DNA from: Aralia elata
Lineage: Eukaryota; Streptophyta; Magnoliopsida; Apiales; Araliaceae
Length of the DNA stretch: 64,000 nt
NCBI GenBank assembly: GCA_034770075.1
Contig: CM068388.1
Span: 66,884,889 to 66,948,888 of the forward strand
Reading direction: 5' to 3'
A model generated the notes under the pieces. The model did no database searches. It was not told the DNA's origin and saw only the letters and a program-made list of their open reading frames with translations. The translations under genes and the position numbers were made by a program. Of this stretch, positions 46,750-58,776 are shown in pieces (positions within the stretch are counted from its first letter, which is position 1; each line of letters starts with the position of its first letter).

Positions 46750-47735
46750 TGAAAGTAGTATGCACACAAGTCAATCATATTTGATATGATGTAGCATATA
46801 CTTTGTAATCTTATTCGGTTGTTAAAAGGCATTTTACATTATCTACATAGTGCTGTTATATTAAATGTGATAAACCCATAGTTTTGAGCAATGCTTTTAA
46901 AATCATGATGGTGATCATGCTAATGAGATCTAAATTCTAGATAGCTCACAAACTTAAATTGTTCCTAATCGATGGATTACCAAAAAAAGGGATTAGTGAA
47001 TCCGGATAGATTAGTACATACGTTGCTTGCTCTTATGAAGAGAATGATTGATCTCATAATCATTTGTGTGGAGACACTAAAGCAAGTATGTAGGTGCTTA
47101 TTAGAGAATAAGTTCACTGAATGTGGCTCGCTAAGGAATACCTAATGGAGTTTTACTCGCCTGTCAATATGAATTCCTCTAGTGATAGTAGTACAAGTGA
47201 TCCTTGGACTTGAGATCATCATAGTATCTTGTGTATGATGAGTTATACTTTGACATGTCCCTTAAGACCTTTAGGGTATATCAAAGGGTATGATTGGGTA
47301 TAATAAGTTGTACATGAAAATAGGTGAATGATCAACAAAGAATCTACCACTTCTAGTAAAAGGAGAGAATGTCCTATGTGATTCGATAAATGACGACTCA
47401 GAAGTCTTTGGCCAAAGCAGAATGAAATTAGAAAGGAGTTTCTAATTTGCATTAATCAGAGTTGTGCATTTCAGAATCGAAATACATATAATTAAATAAA
47501 ATAAGACTTGACAGTAATTACATGTCTTATATTTAATTGGGACATTGTATGGTAGAAGGATTGAATTGTACGGTAACTATGCACTGGAAGGTTCTTTTAT
47601 GATTAATGTTGAAATCTATATTATCTGGAAAGTCGTTGATCGCTAAGGGGGCTTACCCTTATTGTAGAATAAATATTATTTGTTTAAATGAGTTAAATAG
47701 TTTAATTTATTTATTTAAATAAGATTAGAATTGTT
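46750..47735 (+). repeat. Element C 3' LTR, truncated
   Basis: It repeats the first 987 bp of the 5' LTR with few differences. At ATTAGAATTGTT it switches to a gypsy pol sequence (GATGAGGTTAATAGTGCAGG) instead of CTAATTGATTTATTCAC, so the distal ~810 bp are missing. Confidence 0.9.
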
Positions 47736-49181
47736 GATGAGGTTAATAGTGCAGGATGAGTTGATAAAAGAATTTGAGAAACTCGAGATAGAAGTAGGAA
47801 GTTCAGGAGAATTTTTCAAAAAGTTATTTGCAATGGAGATTTATCTGACTTTATGGGATAGAGTTAAGGAGTTCCAGATGAAGGATGAGCAATATGAAAG
47901 AATAAGGAAACGAATAGCAGAAAAAGAGGATGAGAAATTCGGGGTGGATAAGGATGGTATCATACGATATGAAGACACGATATGGATATCTACAGTGTTA
48001 GAGTTAAAGGAGAAAATTTTGCAGGAAGCTCATAATTCTAAATTTACATGCAGTACACCCTGGTAGCACGAAGATGTACAAGGATCTGCGACAGTATTAG
48101 TGGTGGCTAGGAATAAAGAGGGAAATTGCAGATTAGGTCAGCAAGTGTTTAACTTGTCAAAGAATCAAAGCAGAACATCAGAGACCTAGCGGTCTACTTC
48201 AACCCTTAGAAATCCTTAAATGGAAATGGGAGCATATTATCATGGATTTTATTATGGGACTCCTGATAACTCAAAAAGGTTTTGATGCAATTTGGGTGAT
48301 AGTAGATCGATTAACCAAGTCCGCGCACTTCTTACCAATCCGAGTAAAATACAGCTTGGATCAGTTAGCCAAACTCTACATCAAGGATATTGTTGCAAGA
48401 CACGGTGTTTCGATTTCCATCGTATTCGATTGAAACCTGCGATTTACGTCAAACTTTTGGAGGAGTCTTCAGAATCATTTGGGGACACAGTTGAGGTTGA
48501 GCACAACCTACCATCCTCAAACGGACGGACAAAGCAAAAGAACAATCTAGACTCTTGAAGATATGCTAAGAGCATGTGTTATGGACTTCAAAGGAAGCTA
48601 GGATAATCACTTGCCGTTGGCGGAGTTTGCTTACAATAACAGCTATTATGCTAGCATCGAAATGTCGCCATACGAAGCCTTATATGGAAGGAAATGTAGA
48701 ACGCCTTTATGTTGGAATGAAGTCAGGGAACGTCAACTATTCAAACCAGAAATCGTACAGTAGACAACAGAGATGGTTTGAGTGATCCGTATCTGATTAA
48801 AAGTAGCTCATGATAGACAGAAAAAGTATGCTGATCAACATCGACAAAAGAAAGAGTTTGACGTTGGAGGTTACGTGTTCTTGAAAGTATCTCCCTGGAA
48901 GGGAAATATAAGGTTTGGACAAAAAGAAAAAATTAAGTCCTAGATTTATAGGTCCTTTTGAGATACTAAGGAGGGTGGGAGAAGTAGTGTACCACTGTAA
49001 AGAATTGAGGCTAACATTTTGATTAGGTGGAGCCTTAAAGGTAGTAGTGGAGTAATTTGTCATGGGCGGTCCTCTTAAACGTTCGGAGGCGAGCGAGCCT
49101 TCTAGATCAAAGATCAAGAACCAAAAAAACTTATAGTCCTATAACAAAAATCAAGGACAAAAAAATTAAAGACCAATGACA
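47736..49181 (+). pseudogene. Ty3/gypsy pol fragment: RNase H-integrase
   Basis: The RNase H-integrase linker (DELIKEFEKLEIEVGSSGEF, then DGIIRYEDTIWIS) is followed in shifted frames by the H2C2 region (HPGSTKMYKDLRQYWWLGIK, VSKCLTCQRIKAEHQRPSGL), the catalytic core (WEHIIMDFIMGL, FDAIWVIVDRLTKSAHFLPI) and the C-terminal part (SPRFIGPFEILRRVGEVVYH). The pattern suits a chromovirus such as Tekay/Del. At TDGQS-RTI the catalytic Glu codon reads AAA (Lys), and Gln two codons after RTI... is TAG. No chromodomain is seen before D interrupts at 49,182. The 5' parts of this element are absent, and the junction with C's LTR is abrupt. Confidence 0.8.
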
Positions 49182-50952
49182 TGTTGCTTTGCAGATTTAA
49201 GAACATATATACAATCTAATTGATATAAAAGCAGAAGCATAAGATTAATCACATTTAAAATTTTTATTGCAATCTTAGGATCACCTTGATGCGATATTAT
49301 TAATTGAAGAAGGATAAAACATTAAGAAGATGAATCAACTCCTTGATTTAATCTTCAAGTTCCAATCCTTTGATCCTCCGCGCTTCTTCGAATCCACGAA
49401 TCAAATGTTAGCTACTCAGTGTGTGCAGCGCTCTAAAGGTGATCCACCAAGAGAATATTGATTAAAGAAGTAAATTTAGGTTTCTCCTAACCTTGGGTGG
49501 CTAGCCCTAATTCTTGCTCCTACTCCTAACTCTTTAGGTTGCAGATAATAATTGTGTAGTATCTCTATACTCACAGTTGTGTCAACCCTTAATCTATCAT
49601 AAGGCATCTCCTTCTATAGACCAATCTCTTTCTTAAACTCTTTAGGACTGAGGATTTTAATTCAATTCCCAAACTATTTAGGAACTAAATTATTTATAAT
49701 AATAATAATAATAGTAATAATAATAATAGTAATAATAATAATAATAATAATAGTAATAATAATAATAATAATAAGACTCCTCTTATTAATTTATAATTAG
49801 TATTTCTCCAAATACTTAATTATAAATATTAGTATTTCTCCAAATACTAAATTATTATTATTATTAAGCCAATTACTTCTAAAATAATATTTCTTATTTA
49901 CGGTGTGACCCTTTAGATTCAATATTATACTGGTAGCAGAATAAATAAATTAGAACCATTCTAATATTATTTATAATAAATTAAACTCCTTTAATTCAAA
50001 TATAAATAAAAAAATTTATTCTACATCATGAGTGACACCTCTCAACATATCATGACTATTCAGATAATATGAAATCAACGCTTAATTACAAAGAACCTAT
50101 TCAGTAACTAGTTATCATACAATTCAATCCTTCTACCATACGATGTTCCGATCAAATATAAAACATGAAATTTCTGACAAATCTTATTTATTTGATCATA
50201 TGTATTTCGATTCTAAAATACACAACTCTAATTAATGTTAATTATAAACTCCTTTCTAATTTTCATTCACCTTGGCCAAGAATTTCTGAGTTGTCAGCTA
50301 TCGAATTATATAGGATATTCTCTCCCTTTATTGTAAGTGGTAGATCCTTTGTTGATCATTCACCTACCTCTATGTACACTTCATTATACCTGAACATACC
50401 ATTTGATATACGCAAAGAGTCTTAAGGAATATGACAAAGTATAACTCAGAATACCCAAGGTACTATGATGATCTCAAGTCCAAGGATCACTTGTACTATT
50501 ATCATTATACGAACTCCTATTGTCAGGCAACTAAAACTCCATTAGGTGTTCTTTAAACAAGTCACGTTCAGTGAACTTATTCTCCAATAAGCACCTACAT
50601 ACTTGATTTAGTGTCTCCACACAAATGATTATGAGATCAATCATCCTCTTCAACAGAGCAAGCATAATATGTACTAATCTATCCAGAATCAGTAACCCCA
50701 CATTAGTGATCCAATGATTAGGAACATTTTAGTTTTGAGTTATCTAGAATTTAGATCTTATTAGCATGAAATCTTCATGATTGTAAAAGCATTGCTCCAA
50801 AACTACGGGTTTATCCTAATTAATTCAACCAATTAAACATGGATAAAAAATGATTTTAATTAAATAAATTCTTTTATTAATAAATGAATAAGATTACAAA
50901 GTAAATGCTTATAATATCCAATGTGATTGGCTTGAGGGCATACTGCTTTTAA
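49182..50952 (-). repeat. Element D 3' LTR (1,771 bp)
   Basis: The plus strand begins TGTTGCTTTGCAGATTTAAG and ends GCATACTGCTTTTAA before the polypurine complement TCTCCCACTTGCAC. It contains a (TAA/TAG)n microsatellite at about 49,690-49,775. The first ~420 bp match 56,421-56,838. Confidence 0.9.
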
Positions 50953-53900
50953 TCTCCCACTTGCACTAAAGCCAATCGCCCTGGTATCTCATAATCATAT
51001 TCTTAAATGGAGATCAAACTGCTGCTAAGATAATGCTTTAGTAAATGGATCTGCAATGTTGTTTTGAGAGTCCATTCTCTCTAAGGTGACATCTCTTCTT
51101 TCAATGATTTCTCTAATCAAATGAAAAGGCCGCAACACATGTTTGGATTTCTAATGAGACCTAGGTTCCTTAGCTTATGTAGCAACCCAAATGTTGTCAC
51201 AATATAGAGGCACTAATCCTCGTATCCTAGGAATCACTCCAAGTTCTGTAATAAACTTCTTCATCCAAACAACTTCCTTCACAGCTTCATTTGCCACTAT
51301 GTACTCTGCCTCTATCACTGAATCAACAACTTTTTGTTGCTTGGAACTCTTCTAACTCACTGCACCACCATTTAAAGTAAACACATATCCTGAAACGGAT
51401 TTGCTTTCATCTTGGTCAGTCTGAAAACTTGAGTCTATATAGCCCTCTAGTTTCAAATCAGACCCACCATATACTAGAAACACATCATTAGTTCTTCTTA
51501 AGTACTTTAGGATATTTTCACCGCTTTCCAGTGTTTTCTCCAGGATTTGATTGATATCTGTTTGTCATACTTAGTGCATAAGCAACATCAGGTCTCATAC
51601 ATATCATCCCATACATGATAGATCCTATTGTTGAAGCATAAGGTATCTTACTCATGCGATCTCTTTCTTCTGGTGTCTTTGGGGACATTTTCTTAGAGAG
51701 ATGTACTTCATGGCTCATCGGTATGAGTCCTCTCTTGGAGTTGACCATGCTAAACCTCTTTAGCATTGAATCAATATAAGTTCCTTGGGTCAAGCTAAGC
51801 ATCTTTTTAGATCTATCTCTATAGATCTTTATCTCCAAAATATAGGATGTTTCTTCCAAATCTTTCATGGAGAAGTATTTAGACAACTATATCTTTACTG
51901 ATTGTAGCATTAGTATGTTATTCCCAATCAGTAGTATATCATCAACATATAGTACTAGAAATGTTATAGCACTCCCACTGACCTTCTTGTACACACATGG
52001 TTCATCCTCGTTTTTAATAAAATCAAACTCTTTGACTGTCTCATCAAAATATATGTTCCATCTTCGAGAAGCTTGCTTCAATCCGTAAATGGATTGTGAC
52101 ATACTTGATTTGCTCTATCTAATGATATAAATCCCTCTGGTTGTATCATATATACATTCTCCTCAAGTCTCCCATTGAAGAAAGTCGTCTTCACATCCAT
52201 TTGCCAGATCTCGTAATCATAGTAAGCTGCTATCGCAAGCAAAATTCGAATGAACTTGAGCATTGCTACTAGTGACAAGCTTTCATCATAGTCAACTCTT
52301 TGTCTTTGTTTGAAACTTTTTGCCACCAATCTAGACTTATAGGTCTCCACTTTGTCAGCTGTTCCAGTCTTTCTCTTACAGACCCATTTAGACCCTATAG
52401 GCTTAATACCTTCTAAAGGGTCAACCAAAGTCCACACTTGGTTTTCATATATGGAGTCCATTTTGAATTTCATGGCCATTTGCTATTTCTTTTAGTTTTT
52501 TCTACTCATAGCCTCATCGTATGTTACTGGATCATCATCATCTATGATGTGTACCTCATCATCTATAATGAATCTATACCTTTCAGGTATCTTCGGTACT
52601 CTTCCAGATTTACGATTCGGTTGTGGTACAATAGGTCTATCTACAAGTTCCTCTATTTGCCTTATATTGCTTTATGGTTCTTGAACTTTTTCAAGATCTA
52701 TTTTCCTCCTACTAGTACCTTTAAGGATAAACTCTTTTCCCAAGAAGGTAGCGTGCTTCGCAACAAACACATTTTGCTCAGTAGGATTATAGAAATAATA
52801 TCCTGAACTTTCTTTAGGATATCTCACAAATCTACACTTGTCAGGTCTTGTCTCAAGCTTATCATCTTGAAACCTTTTCACATAAGCTGGACAACCCCAA
52901 ATCTTAACTTGCTTAAGACTAGGTTTTCTCCCTGTCCATAACTCATATGGAGTCTTAAGGACAGATTTTGAGGGTACCTTATTTAGTAGATATGTAGCCA
53001 TTTCTAGGACACAATCCCAGAAGAATGCTGGAAGATCGGTAAAACTCATCATGGACTGCACCATGTCCAACAAGGTACGATTTTTCCATTCAGATACACC
53101 ATTCAATTATGGCGTACCAGGAAGTATCCATTATGAGAGAATACCATTATCTTTGAGATAATCTAGAAACTCATTGTTTAAGTATTCCCTTCCTCGATCC
53201 GATCGAAGAATCTTAATACTCTTATCAGTTTGTTTCTCTACTTCACTTTTGAATTCTTTGAACCTTTCAAATGATTCAGACTTGTATTTCATCAAATACA
53301 CATATCCAAATCTCGAATAATCATCAGTGAATGTAATGAAATATGAATACCCTCCTCTAGTATATGTTATCATAGATCCACACACATCTGTGTGTACCAA
53401 CTCTAACAACCTTGTAACTCTCTTTCTATGCCCACTAAATAGAGATTTAGTCATCTTACCCATGCGACAAGATTCACAAGTTGGATATGATTCATAATCA
53501 AATGGCTCTAAAATCCCATCTTTATGCAACTTGTTTAGTCTTGTTTCATTAATATAACCTAGTCTACAATGCCACAGAAAGGTATAATTCACATCATCTC
53601 TTTTTTTTTTATTAGTTTGTTCAATTTATAAAATATTTTCATGTAAGTCAAGTATATAAAGTCTATTAATTAATCTACCAGTTCCAAACAAAATATTATC
53701 ATTTTAAATAGAACAACTATTGTTCTTAAATATAATATTAAAACCTTATTTGTCTAACAACGGAACATAAATTATGTTTCTTATGAAAACTGGAACATAG
53801 TAACCATTTACTAAATTAATAGACTTATCCGTAGGCAACACTAAACTATAAGTTCCTACGACTAATGCAGTAACATTTGCTCTATTCCCCACACATAGGG

Positions 53901-54000
53901 TGACTTCTTTATTTAGCCTTCTACTTATGCTTAGGCCCTGCAAAGAATTGCATATATGAGAACCACATCTGGTATCTAACACCCAAGTAGAACTTTGACT
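50953..54000 (-). pseudogene. Copia pol of element D (protease, integrase, RT, RNase H)
   Basis: Protease: STWVLDTRCGSHICN, where the active DTG is DTR. Integrase (53,592-52,672): LWHCRLGYINETRLNKLHKD with CESC (a zinc His is Tyr), LVHTDVCGSM, ILRSDRGREYLN, then after a break NGVSEWKNRTLLDMVQSMMS and KIWGCPAYVKRF. Reverse transcriptase: WTLVDPLEGIKPIGSKWVCK, IWQMDVKTTFFNGRLEENVY, and the catalytic LYVDDILLIG intact (51,887-52,102). RNase H follows to about 50,970 with stops. The frame breaks at about 53,110, 52,670 and 51,887. It makes the enzymes for reverse transcription and integration in intact relatives. This copy is inactive. Confidence 0.85.
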
Positions 54001-54892
54001 TACAAAAAGATTTATTTCAATCATGAACAAACTTGTATCTATAACCAAAGCTTCACCAAGCTTCTTCTGCTTAGCCTCTATAAGATACTCCTTGCAGTTT
54101 CTTTTCCATTGTCCAAACTTATTACAGTGGAAGCAAACTCCTTTGCTATCTGCATCAATTTTCTTCTTATTGTCCTTGGTTTGTGCTTTTCCTTTTGCCT
54201 TATTCTTTTTCTTCTTTTCAGAAGAGCCTTTGGTCATCTTCCTTTTCTTAGAAGACTCATCTACTAGTAAGACTTGGTCTTTATTTGTTGGAAAGTGTCT
54301 CTCCACAGTTTTTAACATGTTAAACAATTCAAGTAGACTGACATCTAGCTTGTTCATGTGAAAATTCATAAAAAATTGTGAAAAACAGTCCGGGAGTGAC
54401 TACAAGATCAAATCTTGGCTTAACTCTCTATCCATAACAAAACCCAGTTGTCTCAATTATTCAATCAAATTGATCATTTTGAGGACATGTGCCTGTACTG
54501 TAGTGTCATCGGTCATTCTAGATTGGAAGAGGTCCTTAGATATCTCATATCTGCCGGCCCTACTCTGTTCACCATATAAATCTTGAAGGTGCAAAAAAAT
54601 GGTAGGTGCATCCATTTTCTTATGTTAACGTTGTAACTCGTTACTCATGGAGGTCAACATGATGCATTAACATGATGCATTGAGTCAACTGTGTATCATC
54701 ATGCCACTTTTTAAAAGTAGTAATGTCTTCCTCAGAGGCATTATCTACAACTGTTGCAGGGACAGACGAATTAAGGACGTAAAATAGCTTCTCAGTCGGA
54801 ACTATTCTTAAATTCCTTAACCAATATGTATAATTCGGTCCGCTTAACTTATTAGCATCCAATATGCTTCGCAGTGATAATGAATTAGACAT
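54001..54892 (-). pseudogene. Copia gag of element D
   Basis: It starts at ATG 54,892 (MSNSLSLRSILDANKLSGPN then YTYWLRNLRIV), the usual start of this copia gag. A frame break lies around 54,640-54,370, then MNFHMNKLDVSLLELFNMLK. A Lys-rich linker precedes the nucleocapsid finger CFHCNKFGQWKRNC, in which the canonical His of CX2CX4HX4C is Gln. It runs into protease near 54,000. Gag forms the cytoplasmic particle in active elements. Confidence 0.8.
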
Positions 54893-55536
54893 CGTAAAAT
54901 TCTGTAAATGAAATTTGTAATTTAATAACATTAGCATGCATTCATTTTATTATCACCAAATTAATTTAGGTCTTTATTAAAATGGTGTCTCCCACTATTT
55001 TCTTCAAACTATATGACCCTCCATAAACAGTTTGGCAGATCTAACTAAAAATTCGCTAGTGAGAAAGGATCCTATTACCATAAATATACAGCCTTATGTG
55101 TACACAACAAACTATAGATTTATTCAATAGGTAGACAACTTTTGTCAATTACATCCCCATGTAACTCCTTTTTCTTTTGCCTCTTAGATTATAACGGTCA
55201 AGTGTGTGCAGATCTCAACCAATATTATCTAAGTTAAGTTTGAGCTAACATTTCCATATAAATAAAGAAAAACAATATAGTCTTTATATGTGCACAACAA
55301 AACATGTATTGTTCAATTCCTTATAAACGTCCAATGTGATAAAGCAACATCTCCAATATTTAATACAAGCCTTGTGTATGCACAACAAACTCATATTAAA
55401 TACTTGATACTCTATTGTTTCACCATGCTAAAAGGTTACGTCCGACATTCTTTAATGTCCTTTGAACGTAATTAACTTAATATTTTTCTTTGAGGGTTCT
55501 TATTATTAATGGCCTCATCTTGTTTAGCGCGCATGC

Positions 55537-55575
<39 letters not shown>

Positions 55576-56406
55576 ATACTATATTCTACTTAGGATGATT
55601 ATGGACTTAATTCTAGTTTGGTTCGCTCGAGCCCCAAGTGAACCAAAAGGTCAAACCTAGGGTGCAATAATAAATATTAACATAACTATTACATTCATCC
55701 CAGGCTCTATTATAAATGGGTCTTCAATGCTCCTGCTCCTCAGCTCTAATTTGCTAAGCAATTGAATCATATTACATTTTATTTTAATAAAACAGAAACA
55801 TTGATCAGCAGTCACGGGAAAGTATATAGGAGAGATATAGAATTTACATCAGAAAACTAGATATGCGAGGTATGTAGACCCCATTTATAAAAACCCCATT
55901 CATTCAAGCATCCATCAAAAATTAAATCAAATCTCATTAGTCAATGTTCCATAGTCATCCCCTTTTATTATTATACATGTCGCCACATGTATGATAATCA
56001 TCCCATTTTATTATCATATATATATATATATATATTGATATCATTTAATGGGCAATAAAAGTTTTCATGAAATTCAATTTCAAATCAAAATAAACTCATT
56101 TGTTTTAATCCAATTTCAAATAAAAATAAACTCATTTATTTTAATTTTTCAAAAATTGTAGAAAATAGGGTTGGCTGACGCACGGGCACTGCGGCGCTGC
56201 CTATGCAGTAGTCTAGCGTTGCGGCGCTGGCGCGCGCGCGCACTGTGGCGATGTCCTGATCTGATTTTGGCTTTTTCCGATCGCGATTTTTGCTGTTTTG
56301 TCCATAAAACACGATTTTATACAACAATTATACTCAATTAAATTGTTCTAAACACATATCAATACATATATATAGAATCAAAATAATTAATAATTCGCAT
56401 AAGGAT
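54893..56406 (-). other. Leader of element D
   Basis: There is no gene. (AT)n(AG)n is at about 55,535-55,574 and (AT)n at 56,018-56,035. A GC-rich block at 56,165-56,290 with repeated GCGGCGCTG and a GCGCGCGCGC run contrasts sharply with the AT-rich leader. I see no counterpart in C. Confidence 0.65.
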
Positions 56407-56420
56407 GACTCTGATGCCAC
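56407..56420 (-). other. Primer binding site of element D
   Basis: On the minus strand, the LTR end CTAACA is followed by GTGGCATCAGAGTC, a mutated TGGTATCAGAGCC initiator-methionine type site. Confidence 0.8.
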
Positions 56421-56838
56421 TGTTAGTTTGCAGATTTAAGAACATATATACAATCTAATTGATGTAAAAGCGAAAGCATGACATAAATCACATTTAAAAA
56501 TTTTATTGCAATCCCATGATCACCTTGATGCAATATTATTAATCGAGGAAGGATAACAGATATATCTTAAGAAGATGAATCAACTTCTTGATTTGATCTT
56601 CAAGTTCCAATCATTTGATCCTCCACGTTTCTTCGAATGCACGGATCAAACGTTAACTACTCAGTGTGTGCAGCGCTCTGAAGGTGATCCACCAAGAGAA
56701 TATTGATTGAAGAAGTAAATTTAGGTTTCTCTAAATCTTGGGTGGCTAGCCCTAATTCTCGCTCCCACTCCTAACTCTTTAGGTTGCAGAGAATTGTTGT
56801 GTAGTATCTCTATATACTCACAGTTATATCACCCTAAT
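56421..56838 (-). repeat. Element D 5' LTR, truncated
   Basis: It matches the first ~420 bp of the left LTR from TGTTAGTTTGCAG to CAGTTATATCACCCTAA, then switches to unrelated DNA. About 1.35 kb of LTR are missing. Confidence 0.9.
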
Positions 56839-57009
56839 AAAGAGACAAAGAAGGAGCACACATGAAAATATTGAAGATCTCACTTAGCACAAGGATTAAT
56901 TAGACCTAAGTACTAATTAAAGCACCAAACATTTGAAGCGCAGACTAACAACAACAACATTTTTCTTCTTCTTCTTTGGAGATCTCACTCAGCACAAGGA
57001 TTAATTAGA
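56839..57009. other. Junction DNA with a 32-bp direct repeat
   Basis: AGATCTCACTTAGCACAAGG with ATTAATTAGACC stands at 56,875-56,906 and again, with one change, at 56,980-57,011. About 75 bases containing (TTC)n lie between. No gene. Confidence 0.8.
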
Positions 57010-57361
57010 CCCACACAAGATAAACAAGCCTAAAAGAAGTTAGTTACATGAGAAGCCTAGAAGAAATCTAGTAAATCACAGGCAGTTATTGACCCAATTT
57101 ATAAGTGGTACTAGTTAAGAAACGGGTAACTGAAATAGACTGCAAGTGAGTAAGAATGAAGGTTAAGAAGATTATTTAATTGAGCCCAATGATAACCTGC
57201 TTTGATACCATCTTAGATTTATAAATGAGACCAAATCTAGCATATAAAGATATCAAACTTTCTAATTCAAAACCAATTAGCAATGAAAAGAATTGGTACA
57301 AGTCATTATCTACTATATATATTTTCTCAAAGTTATTCGATCTAGAACAATATATTATACT
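57010..57361 (-). mobile_element. Truncated TRIM (internal part and right LTR)
   Basis: The internal part (ACACAAGATAAACAAGCC to AACCTGC) is followed by the primer-site complement TTTGATACCA and a right LTR from 57,211 (TCTTAGATTTATAAATG) to about 57,361. It matches the complete TRIM at 60,011 except for the missing left LTR. Confidence 0.8.
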
Positions 57362-57714
57362 ATAACATGCACAAATATTTGTGCACAAAATGTGCAGATA
57401 CAAAGCACAAACATTATCATCACATGTACTGAATAATTAAAAATGATGTAAAAGAGCAATAAGTGTTATCAAAAATTTAGATAGTAAGATCATATATATT
57501 AATTTTACTCTCTGTTTGTGCATAACTATTTGTGCACCACGTACAACTATTCTTAAATGAGATAACTTATTTTATTTTATTTGACTATTTCATTTCCAAA
57601 TTTTGATTAAAGAATAACAACCTCGTGATCAATATATAATAAAATACCCTCTTTGTCCCATAAAAAAATGTTATATGTTAATTTTTATTGTTTCTTTAAG
57701 GATAAATGATGCTC
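57362..57714. repeat. Spacer duplicated at 60,595
   Basis: TATAACATGCACAAATATTT to TTTCTTTAAGGATAAATGA matches 60,595-60,960 closely. It includes several GTGCACAAA/TTTGTGCAC words. No gene. Confidence 0.85.
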
Positions 57715-58444
57715 AAAGATGCACCTAATGTGTTTGACCAACTTCTTGACGACAGTATCAACATTGTCAGAGTTGTAACCGCGGTGGATCCATCATTGAA
57801 GGTCAATGTTCTTTCATCAGTGGAGCCCAACGACCACCTCCCACAACCCCCTACACACTAGCGGCACTACTCTCATCCAGGGACGAACCTAGCATAGGAC
57901 TGGAGGGGGCCACGGCCCCCCCAAGGTTTGAAAATTTTGTAAGTCCTACCTCAAAGCTTCAAAAAAATTATTTTTGGCCTCCCTCAAGAAAAATATAATG
58001 CTTTAGAGGAAAATAAATTTCTTTACTACCAAACTAACGACCACAACACATTCTTTGTAACAAGATATAAGTTTACACATCGGTCTCATTCTGATCTTAA
58101 CTAGCCAAATTCATACACTTATAAATAGATTATAGACCTGCCCTTCTTGCTTATAGCCTGCCCCATAAAATTCCCAAATAAAAAATAGCAACTCCTACCT
58201 CCATACTAAATGAAAAAGAAAATGGAAGCTCACTATAAACACTTGGATAGTACTGCACTAAAAACAATAATTACTTTATAATGTAAGGTAAATTTTTAAA
58301 AAAATAAGTATTATATATAAATTGACTCCACTAAAATTTTATAAATTTTTTATTATACGGGGTCAAATTAAAAATTTATAATTTTGTCAGTCAAATTTTA
58401 ACCACATATGACTCATATTCTCTCAATATATGTATATCTCCCTA

Positions 58445-58500
<56 letters not shown>

Positions 58501-58776
58501 CGCGTGTGTGACCTGAAAGTACAAAAGTATTAAAAAAAAATTGGCTCGGGGCCGTTGCCCCCGAACCCCCGTCAAATTATTTATGACTTGGTAAAAATTT
58601 TGGCCCCCCCCCAAGATTAAATCCTGGCTTCGTCCCTGCTCTCATCATCTCCTCCACCGGTATCCTCACCAGTATATCAAACCCAGTAACTCTGGGTTCA
58701 TCCTCTCCCAGCCGCCACCACCACCACCATGTTCATTTTTTCTCTCCTCTTCACCTATACAAACCCTCGTGCTCAT
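57715..58776 (-). pseudogene. F-box gene 5' remnant, copy 2, split by a hAT element
   Basis: From ATG 58,776 the leader matches copy 1 (STRVCIGEEERKNEH, then a Gly run). A two-base insertion near 58,675 breaks the F-box after NPELLGLIYW. The body is interrupted at 57,878-58,638 by a transposon. The remainder (57,715-57,869) corresponds to copy 1 around KKLVKHSRRTFEHL. It ends at the same place as copy 1, so the truncation was present before duplication. Clearly non-functional. Confidence 0.8.
57878..58638. mobile_element. Non-autonomous hAT element (761 bp)
   Basis: It begins CAGGGACGAACCTAGCATAG and ends ATCCTGGCTTCGTCCCTG. The ends form an inverted repeat (CAGGGACGAA), and the element is flanked by the exact 8-bp duplication CTCTCATC at 57,870-57,877 and 58,639-58,646. 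An 8-bp duplication with CAGGG ends is diagnostic of hAT. G-rich and C-rich subterminal runs are present. It encodes no transposase and holds an (AT)n(GT)n run at about 58,448-58,508. Confidence 0.93.

Larger units (their letters stand above)
39481..47735 (+). mobile_element. Element C: Ty1/copia retrotransposon, 3' truncated and decayed
   Basis: 5' LTR 39,481-41,280, primer site 41,281, leader with 47-bp minisatellite, gag from 43,295, broken pol, polypurine tract before 46,750, and 987 bp of 3' LTR ending at 47,735, where gypsy sequence begins. It is inserted in element E after TACCTAGTTGA. It belongs to the same family as element B, with which it shares an integrase deletion. Confidence 0.9.
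49182..56838 (-). mobile_element. Element D: Ty1/copia retrotransposon, 5' LTR truncated
   Basis: Minus-strand order from right: partial 5' LTR (56,421-56,838), primer site, leader, gag, protease, integrase, reverse transcriptase, RNase H, polypurine tract and full 3' LTR (49,182-50,952). It is a relative of B and C with diverged LTRs, and the only copy here that keeps the integrase N-terminal region. Angela/BARE-like lineage is suggested by domain wording and 1.77-kb LTRs (inference). Confidence 0.9.
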
